A stretch of DNA of 15,921 nt from an uncultured Oscillospiraceae bacterium. Lineage in GTDB: Bacteria > Bacillota > Clostridia > Oscillospirales > Oscillospiraceae. The notes beneath the pieces were generated by a model, which made no database searches, was not told the origin of the DNA, and worked only from the letters and a program-made list of their open reading frames with translations. The DNA lies in assembly GCA_910577915.1 (NCBI GenBank), contig CAJTOM010000058.1, positions 1 to 15,921 on the forward strand. Direction: 5' to 3'. Of this stretch, positions 1-8,400 are shown in pieces (position 1 is the stretch's first letter; each line of letters begins with the position of its first letter). Position numbers and translations under genes: made by a program.

Positions 1-10
1 GGCGGGGCAG

Positions 11-718
11 GTGGATTTTGGCCGTCTGCCCCGCCATATCGCAATTATCCTGGACGGCAACGGCCGCTGGGCCAGGAAGCGGGGCCTGCCGCGCCCCGCC
101 GGACATAAGGTGGGGGCGGAGACCTTCCGCACCATCGCCACCTACTGCCGGGACATCGGCATCGAGTATCTGACGGTCTACGCCTTCTCCACCGAGAACT
201 GGAAGCGGCCGAGAGACGAGGTGGACACCATCATGGAGCTGCTCAGGCGGTACCTGCTGGAGGCCATCGACACCATGGAGCGGGACAACGTGCGCCTGCG
301 GTTCATGGGGGATATGTCCCCGCTCAGCGGGGAGCTGCGGGCGCTGGTGGACCGGTGCAACGCCATCTCCGACCGGCTGGACGGGTGCCTGTGCAGCATC
401 TGCATCAACTACGGCGGGCGGGCGGAGCTGGTCCACGCCGCCCAGGCCTTCGCCGCAGAGTGCGCGGCGGGGCGGGCCCGGCCCGAGGAGCTGACGGAGG
501 AGGGCCTGGGGCGCTACCTCTACTCCGCCGGGATCCCGGACCCCGAGCTGCTCATCCGCCCCGGCGGGGAGCTGCGGCTGAGCAATTTCCTGCTGTGGCA
601 GTGCGCCTATACGGAGTTTTACTCCACCGATGTGCTCTGGCCGGATTTCAAAAGAGAGGACCTGCTGCAGGCGATTGCCGCGTTCCAGCGGCGCAGCCGC
701 CGGTATGGCGGGGTGTAG
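11..718 (+). CDS. uppS: Isoprenyl transferase (undecaprenyl diphosphate synthase)
   Basis: Cis-prenyltransferase that adds isopentenyl units to farnesyl diphosphate to make undecaprenyl diphosphate, the lipid carrier for peptidoglycan and wall polymers; cytosolic, membrane-associated. The 235 residues match the family's usual 230-250. Visible hallmarks are the catalytic Asp15 in LDGNGRWA (14-21), His32, FSTENW (59-64), NYGGRAEL (133-140) and the diphosphate/Mg site with Arg183, Arg189, Ser191 and Glu202. The segment IRPGGELRLSNF (182-193) has Pro-Gly where many homologues have Thr-Ser. The GTG at 11 is the first start in the window, but the frame is open to base 2, so a start further upstream cannot be excluded. 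The stop is 11 bases before cdsA, consistent with co-transcription. Family assignment is secure; the exact start is not. Confidence 0.95.
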   Translation: MDFGRLPRHIAIILDGNGRWARKRGLPRPAGHKVGAETFRTIATYCRDIGIEYLTVYAFSTENWKRPRDEVDTIMELLRRYLLEAIDTMERDNVRLRFMGDMSPLSGELRALVDRCNAISDRLDGCLCSICINYGGRAELVHAAQAFAAECAAGRARPEELTEEGLGRYLYSAGIPDPELLIRPGGELRLSNFLLWQCAYTEFYSTDVLWPDFKREDLLQAIAAFQRRSRRYGGV

Positions 719-729
719 GAGGGTGCGAG

Positions 730-1533
730 ATGAAATCAAGACTGTTGGTGGCGGCGGCAGGCGTGCCCGTGCTGCTGTACCTCGTACTGTGGGGGCCGCC
801 CCTGGCGCTGCTGGCGGCGCTGGCGCTGCTGGCGGGCATCGGCGGCGGGGAGCTGTACCGCTGCGTGGGCGGGGAGAAGGACTCCTGGCTGGCCGAGACC
901 GCCGTGTTCGTCCCCTGCTGCACGGTGGGGTGGTACTACTTCCAGCCCGAGCTTGTGAGCGTCTGGTTCATCCTGTCCGCCCTGGCCGTGTGCGGCTACG
1001 CCATCTGCAAGGGGGGCGCGGTGCGCTTCCACCAGATCGCGGCGGTGCTGTTCGGCGGCATCGCCATCGGCTACGCCTTTTCCTCCTTTGTGCACATCTA
1101 CGCCTCCGGCGTCAGCCGGGGGTATCTGCTGCTGCCCTTCCTGCTCAGCTTCGGGTGCGATACCTTCGCCTACTTTACGGGGCTGGCCCTCGGCCGGCAC
1201 AAGCTGGCCCCCCGCGTCAGCCCCCACAAGACCGTGGAGGGGGCGGTGGGCGGCCTGGCGGGCAACGTGCTGTGCGCGCTGGGGTTCGCCTATGTCATGA
1301 ACCGCTGGTTCGGCGGGGCGGTGCCCTATGGGGCCATGGCCCTGCTGGGGCTGTTCTGCGGCGCGGTGGCCCAGGTGGGGGATCTGAGCTTCTCTCTCAT
1401 CAAGCGGGAGTTCGGCATCAAGGACTATGGGCGGATCTTCTTTGCCCACGGCGGGGTCCTGGACCGGTTTGACAGCGTGATCTTCGTCGCGCCGGTGCTG
1501 GCCGCCCTGCTGGAGCTGCTGCAGATCGGATAG
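730..1533 (+). CDS. cdsA: Phosphatidate cytidylyltransferase (CDP-diglyceride synthetase)
   Basis: Integral membrane enzyme that makes CDP-diacylglycerol from CTP and phosphatidic acid, the branch point for bacterial phospholipids. The 267-residue protein is strongly hydrophobic, with about seven to eight predicted membrane segments from residue 4 to 262. It carries the CDP-alcohol signature: SLIKR (222-226), KDYG (231-234), HGG (240-242) and DRFD (245-248). CDTFAYFTG (143-151) and SPHKTVEG (164-171) are also typical. The ATG at 730 was chosen because GGAGGG (718-723) lies just upstream, overlapping the uppS stop; the frame stays open further upstream only through uppS sequence. It is second in the uppS-cdsA-dxr-rseP-ispG operon, an order common in Firmicutes. 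Confidence 0.95.
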   Translation: MKSRLLVAAAGVPVLLYLVLWGPPLALLAALALLAGIGGGELYRCVGGEKDSWLAETAVFVPCCTVGWYYFQPELVSVWFILSALAVCGYAICKGGAVRFHQIAAVLFGGIAIGYAFSSFVHIYASGVSRGYLLLPFLLSFGCDTFAYFTGLALGRHKLAPRVSPHKTVEGAVGGLAGNVLCALGFAYVMNRWFGGAVPYGAMALLGLFCGAVAQVGDLSFSLIKREFGIKDYGRIFFAHGGVLDRFDSVIFVAPVLAALLELLQIG

Positions 1534-1542
1534 GAGGCGCGT

Positions 1543-2694
1543 ATGAGCAAGACAATTTCCCTTCTGGGCTCCACCGGCTCCATCGGCCGGCAGACCCTGG
1601 AGGTCTGCCGGGAGCAGGGCATCCGGGTGGCGGCCCTGACGGCCCGCGGCAGCATCGGCCGGCTGGAGGAGCAGGTCCGGGAGTTCCGGCCGCGGCTGGC
1701 GGCGGTGTACGAGCTGGAGCCCGCCATGGAGCTGGCCCGGCGGCTGGCGGGGCTGGACGTGGAGGTGGCCTACGGCCTGGACGGCCTGCGGCGGGCGGCC
1801 TCCCTGCCGGAGAGCGAGACGGTGGTCACCGCCGTGGTGGGCATGGCGGGGCTGTGGCCCACCATGGCCGCCATCGAGTCCGGCAAGCGGGTGGCCCTGG
1901 CCAACAAGGAGACCCTCGTGTGCGCCGGGGAGCTGGTGATGGAGGCCGCCAGGCGCTACGGGGCGGAGATCGTCCCCGTGGACAGCGAGCACTCCGCCAT
2001 CTTCCAGTGCCTCCAGGGCAGCAGGGGGCGGGGGGAGATCAGGCGGCTGATCCTGACCTGCTCCGGGGGGCCCTTTTTCGGTCTGAGCCGGGCGGAGGTT
2101 GCCGGGAAGACGAAGGCCGACGCCCTCCGCCACCCCAACTGGACCATGGGGGAGAAGATCACCGTCGACTGCGCCACCCTGATGAACAAGGGGCTGGAGT
2201 TTATCGAGGCTATGCGGCTGTTCCGGGTGACGGCGGACGAGGTGGAGGTGGTGATCCACCGGCAGAGCATCATCCACTCCATGGTGGAGTTCCGGGACGG
2301 CGCGGTGCTGGCCCAGATGGGCACGCCGGATATGCGCCTGCCCATCCGGTACGCCCTGACCTACCCGGAGCGGATGCAGTCGGCGCTGCCGGGGCTGGAC
2401 CTGCTCGCCTGCCCGCCGCTGACCTTCGCGCCGCCGGATCTGGAGGCGTTCCCGTGCCTGAAAATGGCGATGGAGTGCGCCAGGACCGGCGGGACCAGCT
2501 GCGCGGTGCTCAACGGGGCCAATGAGGCGGCGGTGGAGCTCTTCCGGCGGGAGGAGATCGCCTTCGGGCGGATCCCGGAGCTGGTGGAGAGGGCCCTGGA
2601 CGCCATTCCGGTGGTATCTGCGCCGGGGATGGAGGATATACTGGAAGCAGACCGGCAGGCCCGCGCGTGCGTCCGGCGGGCGGCGGGGAGCTGA
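1543..2694 (+). CDS. dxr: 1-deoxy-D-xylulose 5-phosphate reductoisomerase
   Basis: Converts 1-deoxy-D-xylulose 5-phosphate to 2-C-methyl-D-erythritol 4-phosphate with NADPH, the first committed MEP-pathway step; cytosolic. The 383 residues fit the family. An N-terminal Rossmann motif GSTGSIG (9-15), NKE (121-123), the metal site VDSEHSAIFQ (146-155), TCSGGPF (172-178), HPNWTMGEKI (197-206) and ATLMNKGLE (211-219) are all present. Asp147, Glu149 and Glu219 are the expected metal ligands. Two positions differ from the Escherichia coli form as I recall it: Cys210 stands where Ser222 contacts substrate phosphate, and Arg240 replaces Pro in HPQS. The ATG at 1543 follows AGGAGG (1533-1538) by 4 bases, the SD overlapping the cdsA stop. 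Together with ispG it makes this cluster an isoprenoid supply operon feeding uppS. Confidence 0.96.
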   Translation: MSKTISLLGSTGSIGRQTLEVCREQGIRVAALTARGSIGRLEEQVREFRPRLAAVYELEPAMELARRLAGLDVEVAYGLDGLRRAASLPESETVVTAVVGMAGLWPTMAAIESGKRVALANKETLVCAGELVMEAARRYGAEIVPVDSEHSAIFQCLQGSRGRGEIRRLILTCSGGPFFGLSRAEVAGKTKADALRHPNWTMGEKITVDCATLMNKGLEFIEAMRLFRVTADEVEVVIHRQSIIHSMVEFRDGAVLAQMGTPDMRLPIRYALTYPERMQSALPGLDLLACPPLTFAPPDLEAFPCLKMAMECARTGGTSCAVLNGANEAAVELFRREEIAFGRIPELVERALDAIPVVSAPGMEDILEADRQARACVRRAAGS

Positions 2695-2803
2695 GGCCTT
2701 CGCGGCGGCGCACCGCGCCGGCCTCACCGGCATGGAGGACGGCTGGTTCCACACCGGGGCCCAGCTGGCCTTTCTGGACCGCTGGATGCAGCGGGTGATC
2801 TGA

Positions 2804-2820
2804 CCGCGCCGGGGGCGCGG
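2804..2820. repeat. Perfect GC-rich hairpin in the dxr-rseP gap
   Basis: A perfect 7-bp inverted repeat, CCGCGCC / GGCGCGG, with a GGG loop, in the 156-base interval between dxr and rseP. No T-run follows, so it does not look like an intrinsic terminator. It could stabilise or process the operon transcript. The rest of the interval (2695-2803 and 2821-2850) shows only a short open frame and the rseP ribosome binding site GAGGT (2838-2842). Confidence 0.45.
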
Positions 2821-2850
2821 ACACTATCCCATTGACCGAGGTATCTGTCT

Positions 2851-3927
2851 ATGTATATTATATTAGCCATTCTCCTGTTCGGCGTCCTCATCGCCGCCCA
2901 CGAGTGGGGCCACTTTATCGCCGCAAGGCTCTGCGGCGTCACCGTCCACGAGTTCGCCATCGGCATGGGGCCGCAGATCTGGCATAAGGACGGAAAAAAG
3001 GGGACGAAATTCTCCCTCCGCGCCCTGCCCATCGGGGGCTTCTGCGCCATGGAGGGGGAGGACGAGGCGTCTGACGACCCCCACAGCCTCTCCAACCAGA
3101 GCTTCTGGAAGAAGGTGGCGGTGTTCGCCGCCGGGGCCGCCATGAATTTTTTGGTGGGCGTGCTGATCATCCTGGTGCTGAACTTCCGGGCGGCGGGCTT
3201 TCTGGTGCCCGTCATTCAGGGCGGCGCGCCGGAGTTCGCCGCCGTCAACGGCGCGGCGCTGGAGGAGGGGGACGTGTTCTACTCCATCAACGGTGCGCGG
3301 ATCTACCTCACAGGGGACGTGGACGTGCTGCTGCGCCTGGCGAACCGGGAGCCCATCGACCTGGTGGTGCTCCGGGACGGGGAGAAGGTGGCGTTCAACA
3401 ACCTGGCCGTGGGGACCTACACCAGCCCCGAGGGGGAGCCCTACCAGGGCTACGGCTTCACCCGCACCGCTATGGTGGAGGAGGCCACCCTGGGGAACCG
3501 GCTGAAGTACACCTGGTACAACTCCATCGACTTTGTGCGCATCGTCTGGTACAGCCTGCAGATGCTGTTTACCGGCAGCGCGGGGGTGTCGGACCTCAAC
3601 GGGCCGGTGGGGATCGTCTCGGAGATCAACGCGGTGGGGGCCCAGAGCGCCAACGTGACCGCCGCGCTGGAGAACATCGCCTACTTCGGCGCGATGATTG
3701 CGGTGAATCTGGCGGTGATGAACCTGCTGCCCATCCCCGCCCTGGACGGGGGGCACATCCTGTTTCTGGTGATCTCCACCGCGTCGGAGAAGATCTTCAA
3801 AAAGAAGATTCCGATCCGGTACGAGGCGGCCATCAACATGGTGTTCCTGTTCCTGCTGATGGGGCTGATGCTCTTTGTGACCTTTAACGACGTGATGAAG
3901 CTCTTCGGAGGAGGCGGGGCCCAATGA
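2851..3927 (+). CDS. rseP: Site-2 intramembrane zinc metalloprotease
   Basis: RseP/RasP-family protease that cleaves transmembrane substrates such as anti-sigma factors and leftover signal peptides within the membrane. The 358-residue protein has the zinc motif HEWGH (His17, Glu18, His21) in the first membrane helix, further hydrophobic segments near 88-110, 276-292 and 328-347, a PDZ-like region at roughly 115-190, and the third zinc ligand in NLLPIPALDGGH (291-302, Asp299). The ATG at 2851 has GAGGT 8 bases upstream and puts HEWGH at the usual distance from the N-terminus. Its stop overlaps the ispG start as ATGA, implying translational coupling. Which anti-sigma factor it acts on cannot be read from this window; the product is often annotated 'RIP metalloprotease RseP'. 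Confidence 0.94.
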   Translation: MYIILAILLFGVLIAAHEWGHFIAARLCGVTVHEFAIGMGPQIWHKDGKKGTKFSLRALPIGGFCAMEGEDEASDDPHSLSNQSFWKKVAVFAAGAAMNFLVGVLIILVLNFRAAGFLVPVIQGGAPEFAAVNGAALEEGDVFYSINGARIYLTGDVDVLLRLANREPIDLVVLRDGEKVAFNNLAVGTYTSPEGEPYQGYGFTRTAMVEEATLGNRLKYTWYNSIDFVRIVWYSLQMLFTGSAGVSDLNGPVGIVSEINAVGAQSANVTAALENIAYFGAMIAVNLAVMNLLPIPALDGGHILFLVISTASEKIFKKKIPIRYEAAINMVFLFLLMGLMLFVTFNDVMKLFGGGGAQ

Positions 3928-4961
3928 CAAAGCAGATCATGGTGGGGAACGTCCCCGTGGGGGGCGGCGCGCCCATCTCTATCCAGTCCATGTGCAATAC
4001 GAAGACGGATGACATCGACGCCACCGTGGATCAGATTCTCCGACTGGAGGCGGCGGGGTGCGAGATCGTCCGCGTGGCGGTGCCGGACATGGCGGCGGCC
4101 AGGGCCATCGACAGCATCAAGAGCCGGATCCACATCCCCCTGGTGGCGGACATCCACTTCGACCACCGGCTGGCCCTGGAGTGCGCGGCCCGCGGGGTGG
4201 ACAAAATCCGCATCAACCCCGGCAACATCGGCGGGGAGGACCACGTCCGGGCCGTGGCGGAGGCCTGCCGGGAGGGGCGGATCCCCATCCGCATCGGCGT
4301 CAACGGCGGCTCCCTGGAAAAGGAGCTGCTGGGAAAGTACGGCGGCGTCACCGCCCAGGCCCTGGCGGAAAGCGCCATGGGCCACGCGGCCCTGCTGGAA
4401 AAGTACGATTTTACCGACATCTGCATCTCCGTCAAGTGCTCCTCCGTGCCGGTGACCGTGGAGGCCTGCCGGCTGCTCAGCGAGAGGTGTTCCTACCCTC
4501 TGCACCTGGGGGTCACCGAGGCGGGGACCCCGGAGATGGGGATGGTGAAGTCCGCCATGGGCATCGGGGGGCTGCTGTGCCTGGGCATCGGGGACACCCT
4601 GCGGGTGACCCTCACCGCCGACCCGGTGGAGGAGATCGCTGCGGCAAAAAAAATCCTGATGGCCGCCGGCCTGCGCCAGGAGGGGCCCAACCTCATCGCC
4701 TGCCCCACCTGCGGCCGGACCTGCATCGACCTGATTTCCATAGCCCGGGAGGTGGAGCGCCGGCTGGCCGGGTGTTCAAAGCCCATCACCGTGGCGGTGA
4801 TGGGGTGCGCGGTGAACGGCCCCGGCGAGGCCGCCGCCGCCGACGTGGGCATCGCCGGCGGCAGGGGGGAGGGCCTCCTCTTCCGCCGCGGGAAAATTCT
4901 ACGCAAGGCGCCCCAGGAGCGGCTGGTGGAGGAGCTGATGGCAGAGATCGAGACCCTGTAA
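3924..4961 (+). CDS. ispG: 4-hydroxy-3-methylbut-2-enyl diphosphate synthase (flavodoxin)
   Basis: Iron-sulphur enzyme of the MEP pathway that reductively opens 2-C-methyl-D-erythritol 2,4-cyclodiphosphate to HMBPP. At 345 residues it is the short bacterial form: an N-terminal TIM-barrel domain (about 1-235) followed by the [4Fe-4S] domain. The cluster ligands are visible: Cys260 and Cys263 in ACPTCGRTC, Cys295 in GCAVNGPGE, and Glu302. Barrel motifs include QSMCNT (21-26), ADIHFDHRLAL (75-85) and RINPGNIG (96-103). The ATG overlaps the rseP stop (ATGA), and GGAGG lies at 3908-3912. With dxr in the same transcript, two non-adjacent MEP steps are co-expressed; the intermediate genes are not in this window. 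Confidence 0.96.
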   Translation: MTKQIMVGNVPVGGGAPISIQSMCNTKTDDIDATVDQILRLEAAGCEIVRVAVPDMAAARAIDSIKSRIHIPLVADIHFDHRLALECAARGVDKIRINPGNIGGEDHVRAVAEACREGRIPIRIGVNGGSLEKELLGKYGGVTAQALAESAMGHAALLEKYDFTDICISVKCSSVPVTVEACRLLSERCSYPLHLGVTEAGTPEMGMVKSAMGIGGLLCLGIGDTLRVTLTADPVEEIAAAKKILMAAGLRQEGPNLIACPTCGRTCIDLISIAREVERRLAGCSKPITVAVMGCAVNGPGEAAAADVGIAGGRGEGLLFRRGKILRKAPQERLVEELMAEIETL

Positions 4962-5020
4962 GACGGATGGCGCAGGGGGAGCCGGCCCATGGACAGAATT
5001 CTGAGAAAGCGAGATAGTAT

Positions 5021-5389
5021 ATGGAGATCATCCATCGAAAGGAAAACGGGGTGGACATCGCCCTGCTCTCCGGTCCGGCGGGCTGCATCGCGGACGCTGC
5101 GGAGGCCCTGGAGGCGGCGATGAGCGCCCGGCACGAGACCGGCGCATCCCGGCTGGTCATCGACAAGCGGCTGCTGGCGGAGGATTTCTTTATCCTCAGC
5201 ACCGGCCTGGCCGGGGAGGTTCTGCAAAAATTCATCAACTACCACATCAAGGCGGCGATCTGGGGGGACTACACCCGCTATACCAGCAAGCCCCTGCGGG
5301 ACTTTATCTACGAGTCCAACTGCGGCAGGGACTTCTTCTTCGTGGAGACGGAGGAGGAGGCCGTCCGCAGGATGGCGGAGGCCCGGTGA
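5021..5389 (+). CDS. DUF4180 domain-containing protein
   Basis: A 122-residue soluble protein that I recognise as DUF4180 from the C-terminal half, notably FFILSTGLAGEVLQKF (47-62), the AIWGDYTRYTSK run (75-86), and LRDFIYESN (88-96) followed by FFFVETEEEA. The function of the family is unknown. No signal peptide, membrane segment or catalytic motif is evident. It lies 59 bases after ispG with only a weak purine-rich ribosome binding site (GCGAGA at 5007-5012), so it probably depends on operon read-through. It separates ispG from polC, which are usually adjacent in Clostridia as I recall. Its stop codon lies in the loop of a predicted terminator, making it the last gene of the operon. Confidence 0.85.
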   Translation: MEIIHRKENGVDIALLSGPAGCIADAAEALEAAMSARHETGASRLVIDKRLLAEDFFILSTGLAGEVLQKFINYHIKAAIWGDYTRYTSKPLRDFIYESNCGRDFFFVETEEEAVRRMAEAR

Positions 5390-5402
5390 AGGCCTCCGTT
5401 TT
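5376..5402 (+). terminator. Intrinsic terminator overlapping the DUF4180 stop codon
   Basis: Perfect 8-bp stem CGGAGGCC (5376-5383) / GGCCTCCG (5391-5398), a 7-base loop holding the TGA stop, then TTTT. It would end the uppS-to-DUF4180 operon before polC. The T-run is short, so termination may be partial. Confidence 0.65.
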
Positions 5403-5440
5403 CTGCAGTGAGATATTTTGAAACGATGTAGGGGCAGAGT

Positions 5441-8400
5441 ATGGCACAGAAAATCCCATTTTTTGAACTGTTTTCCAGCGTCGTCCTGGACTGGGGTCTC
5501 CGCTCCCTGCTGGACGGCGCCTATCTGACCGCCGTGGAGGTGGAGCGGGAGGCCAGGGTCATGCACATGGCTCTCACCGTCCGCCGCGACATGGGGGAGC
5601 AGAAGGACACCCTGGCCGCCGCCCTGGCGGCGGCCTACCGGATGGAGCGGGTGAGCATCCACCAGTCGGTGGCCGCGCCGGCCAAAGCCCCCGCCAAGAG
5701 CGGGGGCGGGGAGGTCATCATGGGCGCTCCCATCAAGGGCGCGGTCCAGCCCATGGCGGAGCTGAACCCCAAGATGGGGGGCGCGGTGGTGGCGGGGAAG
5801 GTGTTTTTCGCGGATCTCTATGAGACCCGCCGGCCGGGGGTGTTCTGCCTCACCTTCGATATGACGGATTTCAAGACCTCCGTGCGGGTGACCAAGTATT
5901 TGGAGAAGGAGGAGAAGGCCAAGCTCCGGCGGGACGTGAAGCCCGGCATGTGGGTGAAGGTCCAGGGCTATGTGAAGCTCAACCGGGACGGCAGCGACAT
6001 CCTTCTGGACCCCCGGAACATCTCCACCTACCCCCACGAGACCCGGCAGGATACCGCCGAGGTCAAGCGGGTGGAGCTCCACGCCCACACCACCTTCTCC
6101 AACATGGACGCCCTCTCCCCCCTCAGCCCCAAGGCGGGGCCGGAGGGGAACCTGGTCAGGCGGGCGGAGAGCTGGGGCCACCCGGCCATCGCCATTACGG
6201 ACCATGGCGTGGTACAGGGCTTCCCCGACGCGTGGCACTCCGCCAAGGACATCAAGATCCTCTACGGTATGGAGGGCTACTTCGTCAACAACCTGGACGA
6301 CCGCATCGTGGTCCACGGGGACCGGGAGGCCGCCTTTTCCGACGAGTACGTGGCCTTTGACATCGAGACCACCGGGTTGAAGGTGCAGAGCGAGGCTATC
6401 ACGGAGATCGGCGCGGTGGTCATCCGGAACGGGGAGATCGGGGAGCGGTTCCAGACCTTCGTGGATCCGGGGCGGCATCTGACGGCGGAGATCATCGCCC
6501 TTACGGGCATTACCGACCAGATGCTCCGGGGCGCGCCCAAGGAGGAGCAGGCCCTGCGGGACTTTCTGGCCTTTGTGGGGGACAGGCCCCTGGCGGCCCA
6601 CAACGCGGAGTTCGACATAGGCTTCATCCGGGCGGGCTGCCGCCGGGCGGGCCTTAACTTCGACCCCACCTACATCGACACCCTCATCCTGGCCCAGAAC
6701 CTGCTGCCGGAGCTGGGGAAGTACAAGCTGGACATCGTGGCGGAGCATTTGCGGCTGCCCGCCTTCCAGCACCACCGGGCCAGCGATGACGCCGCCACCT
6801 GCGGCCTCTTCCTGCCCCACTTCTTCAGACGGCTGGAGGAGCTGGGCGTCCGCTCCCTCCAGGCCATTAACCCCGCCATGCCGGCGCTGCGGCGCCAGGG
6901 GCGGGCCAGCCGCCGGCCCCGGCACATCATCCTCATCGCCCGGAACAAGACGGGGCTCAAAAACCTCTACCAGCTGGTGAGCATGTCCAACCTCAAGTAC
7001 TTCAAGCGCTACCCCATCATCCCCAAGGACGAGCTCATCGCCCACCGGGAGGGGCTGATCGTGGGGGCCGCCTGCGAGGCCGGGGAGCTGTTCCAGGCGG
7101 TGGCGGAGTACAAGGATTGGGCGGAGCTGCGGCGCATCGCCTCCTTTTACGACTACCTGGAGATCCAGCCCCTGTGCAACAACGCCTTCCTGATCCGGGA
7201 CGGCAAGGCCCGGGACGAGGAGGAGCTGCGGGAGCTCAACCGCACGGTGGTGCGCCTGGGGGAGGAGCTGGGCAAGCCGGTGTGCGCCACCGGGGACGTC
7301 CACTTCCTGGACCCGGAGGACGAGATCTACCGGCACATCCTGCTGGACACCAAGAAATTCTCCGACTGCGACGCCCCCCTGCCCATCTACTTCCGCACCA
7401 CGGACGAGATGCTCCGGGAGTTCGCCTACCTGGGGGAGGAGAAGGCCATGGAGGTGGTGGTCACCAACACGCGGGCCATCGCGGAGCAGGTGGAGACCTT
7501 CGACCTGCTGCCCAAGGGAAAGCTGTTTCCGCCCAGGCTGGAGAACTCCGAGGAGGACCTCAACCGGCTGGTGTGGGACAAGGTCCGTGAGCTCTATGGC
7601 GACGACCCGCCGGCGCTTATCGTGGAGCGGCTGAACGTGGAGCTGGGGGGCATCCTGGGGAAGTACGACGTGGTGTATATGTCCGCCCAGAAGCTGGTCC
7701 AGCGGTCTCTGGAGAACGGCTACCTGGTGGGCTCCCGGGGCTCCGTGGGCTCCTCCCTGGCGGCCTACATGTCCGGCATCACCGAGGTCAACGCCCTGCC
7801 GCCCCACTACCGCTGCCCCCGGTGCCGGCACAGCGAGTTCATCACCGACGGCTCCTTCGGCTGCGGGGCGGACATGCCGGACAGGGACTGTCCGGTGTGC
7901 GGGACCAGGTACGTCAAGGACGGCTTTGACATCCCCTTCGAGACCTTCCTGGGCTTCGGCGGCGGCAAGGTGCCGGACATCGACCTGAATTTCTCCGGGG
8001 AGTACCAGGCGCGGGCCCACCGCCACGCCATCGAGATGTTCGGGGAGACCCAGGTCTTCCGGGCGGGCACCATCGGCACCGTGGCGGAGAAGACCGCCTA
8101 CGGCTATGTAAAAAAATATTTGGAGGCCCGCGGCCAGCACCCCGGCCACGCCGAGGAGAACCGGCTGGCCCTGGGCTGCGTGGGGGTGAAGCGCACCACC
8201 GGCCAGCACCCCGGCGGCCTGGTGGTGGTCCCCGACGATCTGGACGTGGAGGACTTCTGCCCCGTCCAGCACCCGGCCGACGCCGCCGACAGCGACATCA
8301 TCACCACCCACTTCGAATACCACTGCATGGAGGACAACCTGCTGAAGCTGGACATGCTGGGTCACGACGACCCCTCCATGGTCCGCATGCTGGAGGACCT

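Noticed and set aside
736..2754. Long minus-strand open frame of 672 codons opposite cdsA and dxr
   Set aside because: It is an antisense shadow of two clearly conserved genes, with no recognisable domains.
2732..2803. A 23-codon open frame in the dxr-rseP gap (begins MEDGWFHTG)
   Set aside because: It lacks a ribosome binding site, is the tail of a frame that shadows dxr, and matches nothing I recognise. Dxr already ends normally at EDILEADRQAR and a short tail.
2832..2861. Promoter-like TTGACC-18-TATTAT overlapping the rseP start
   Set aside because: The -10 lies inside rseP, so a transcript would lack the start codon. The HEWGH position requires the start at 2851. AT-rich Ile codons explain the match.
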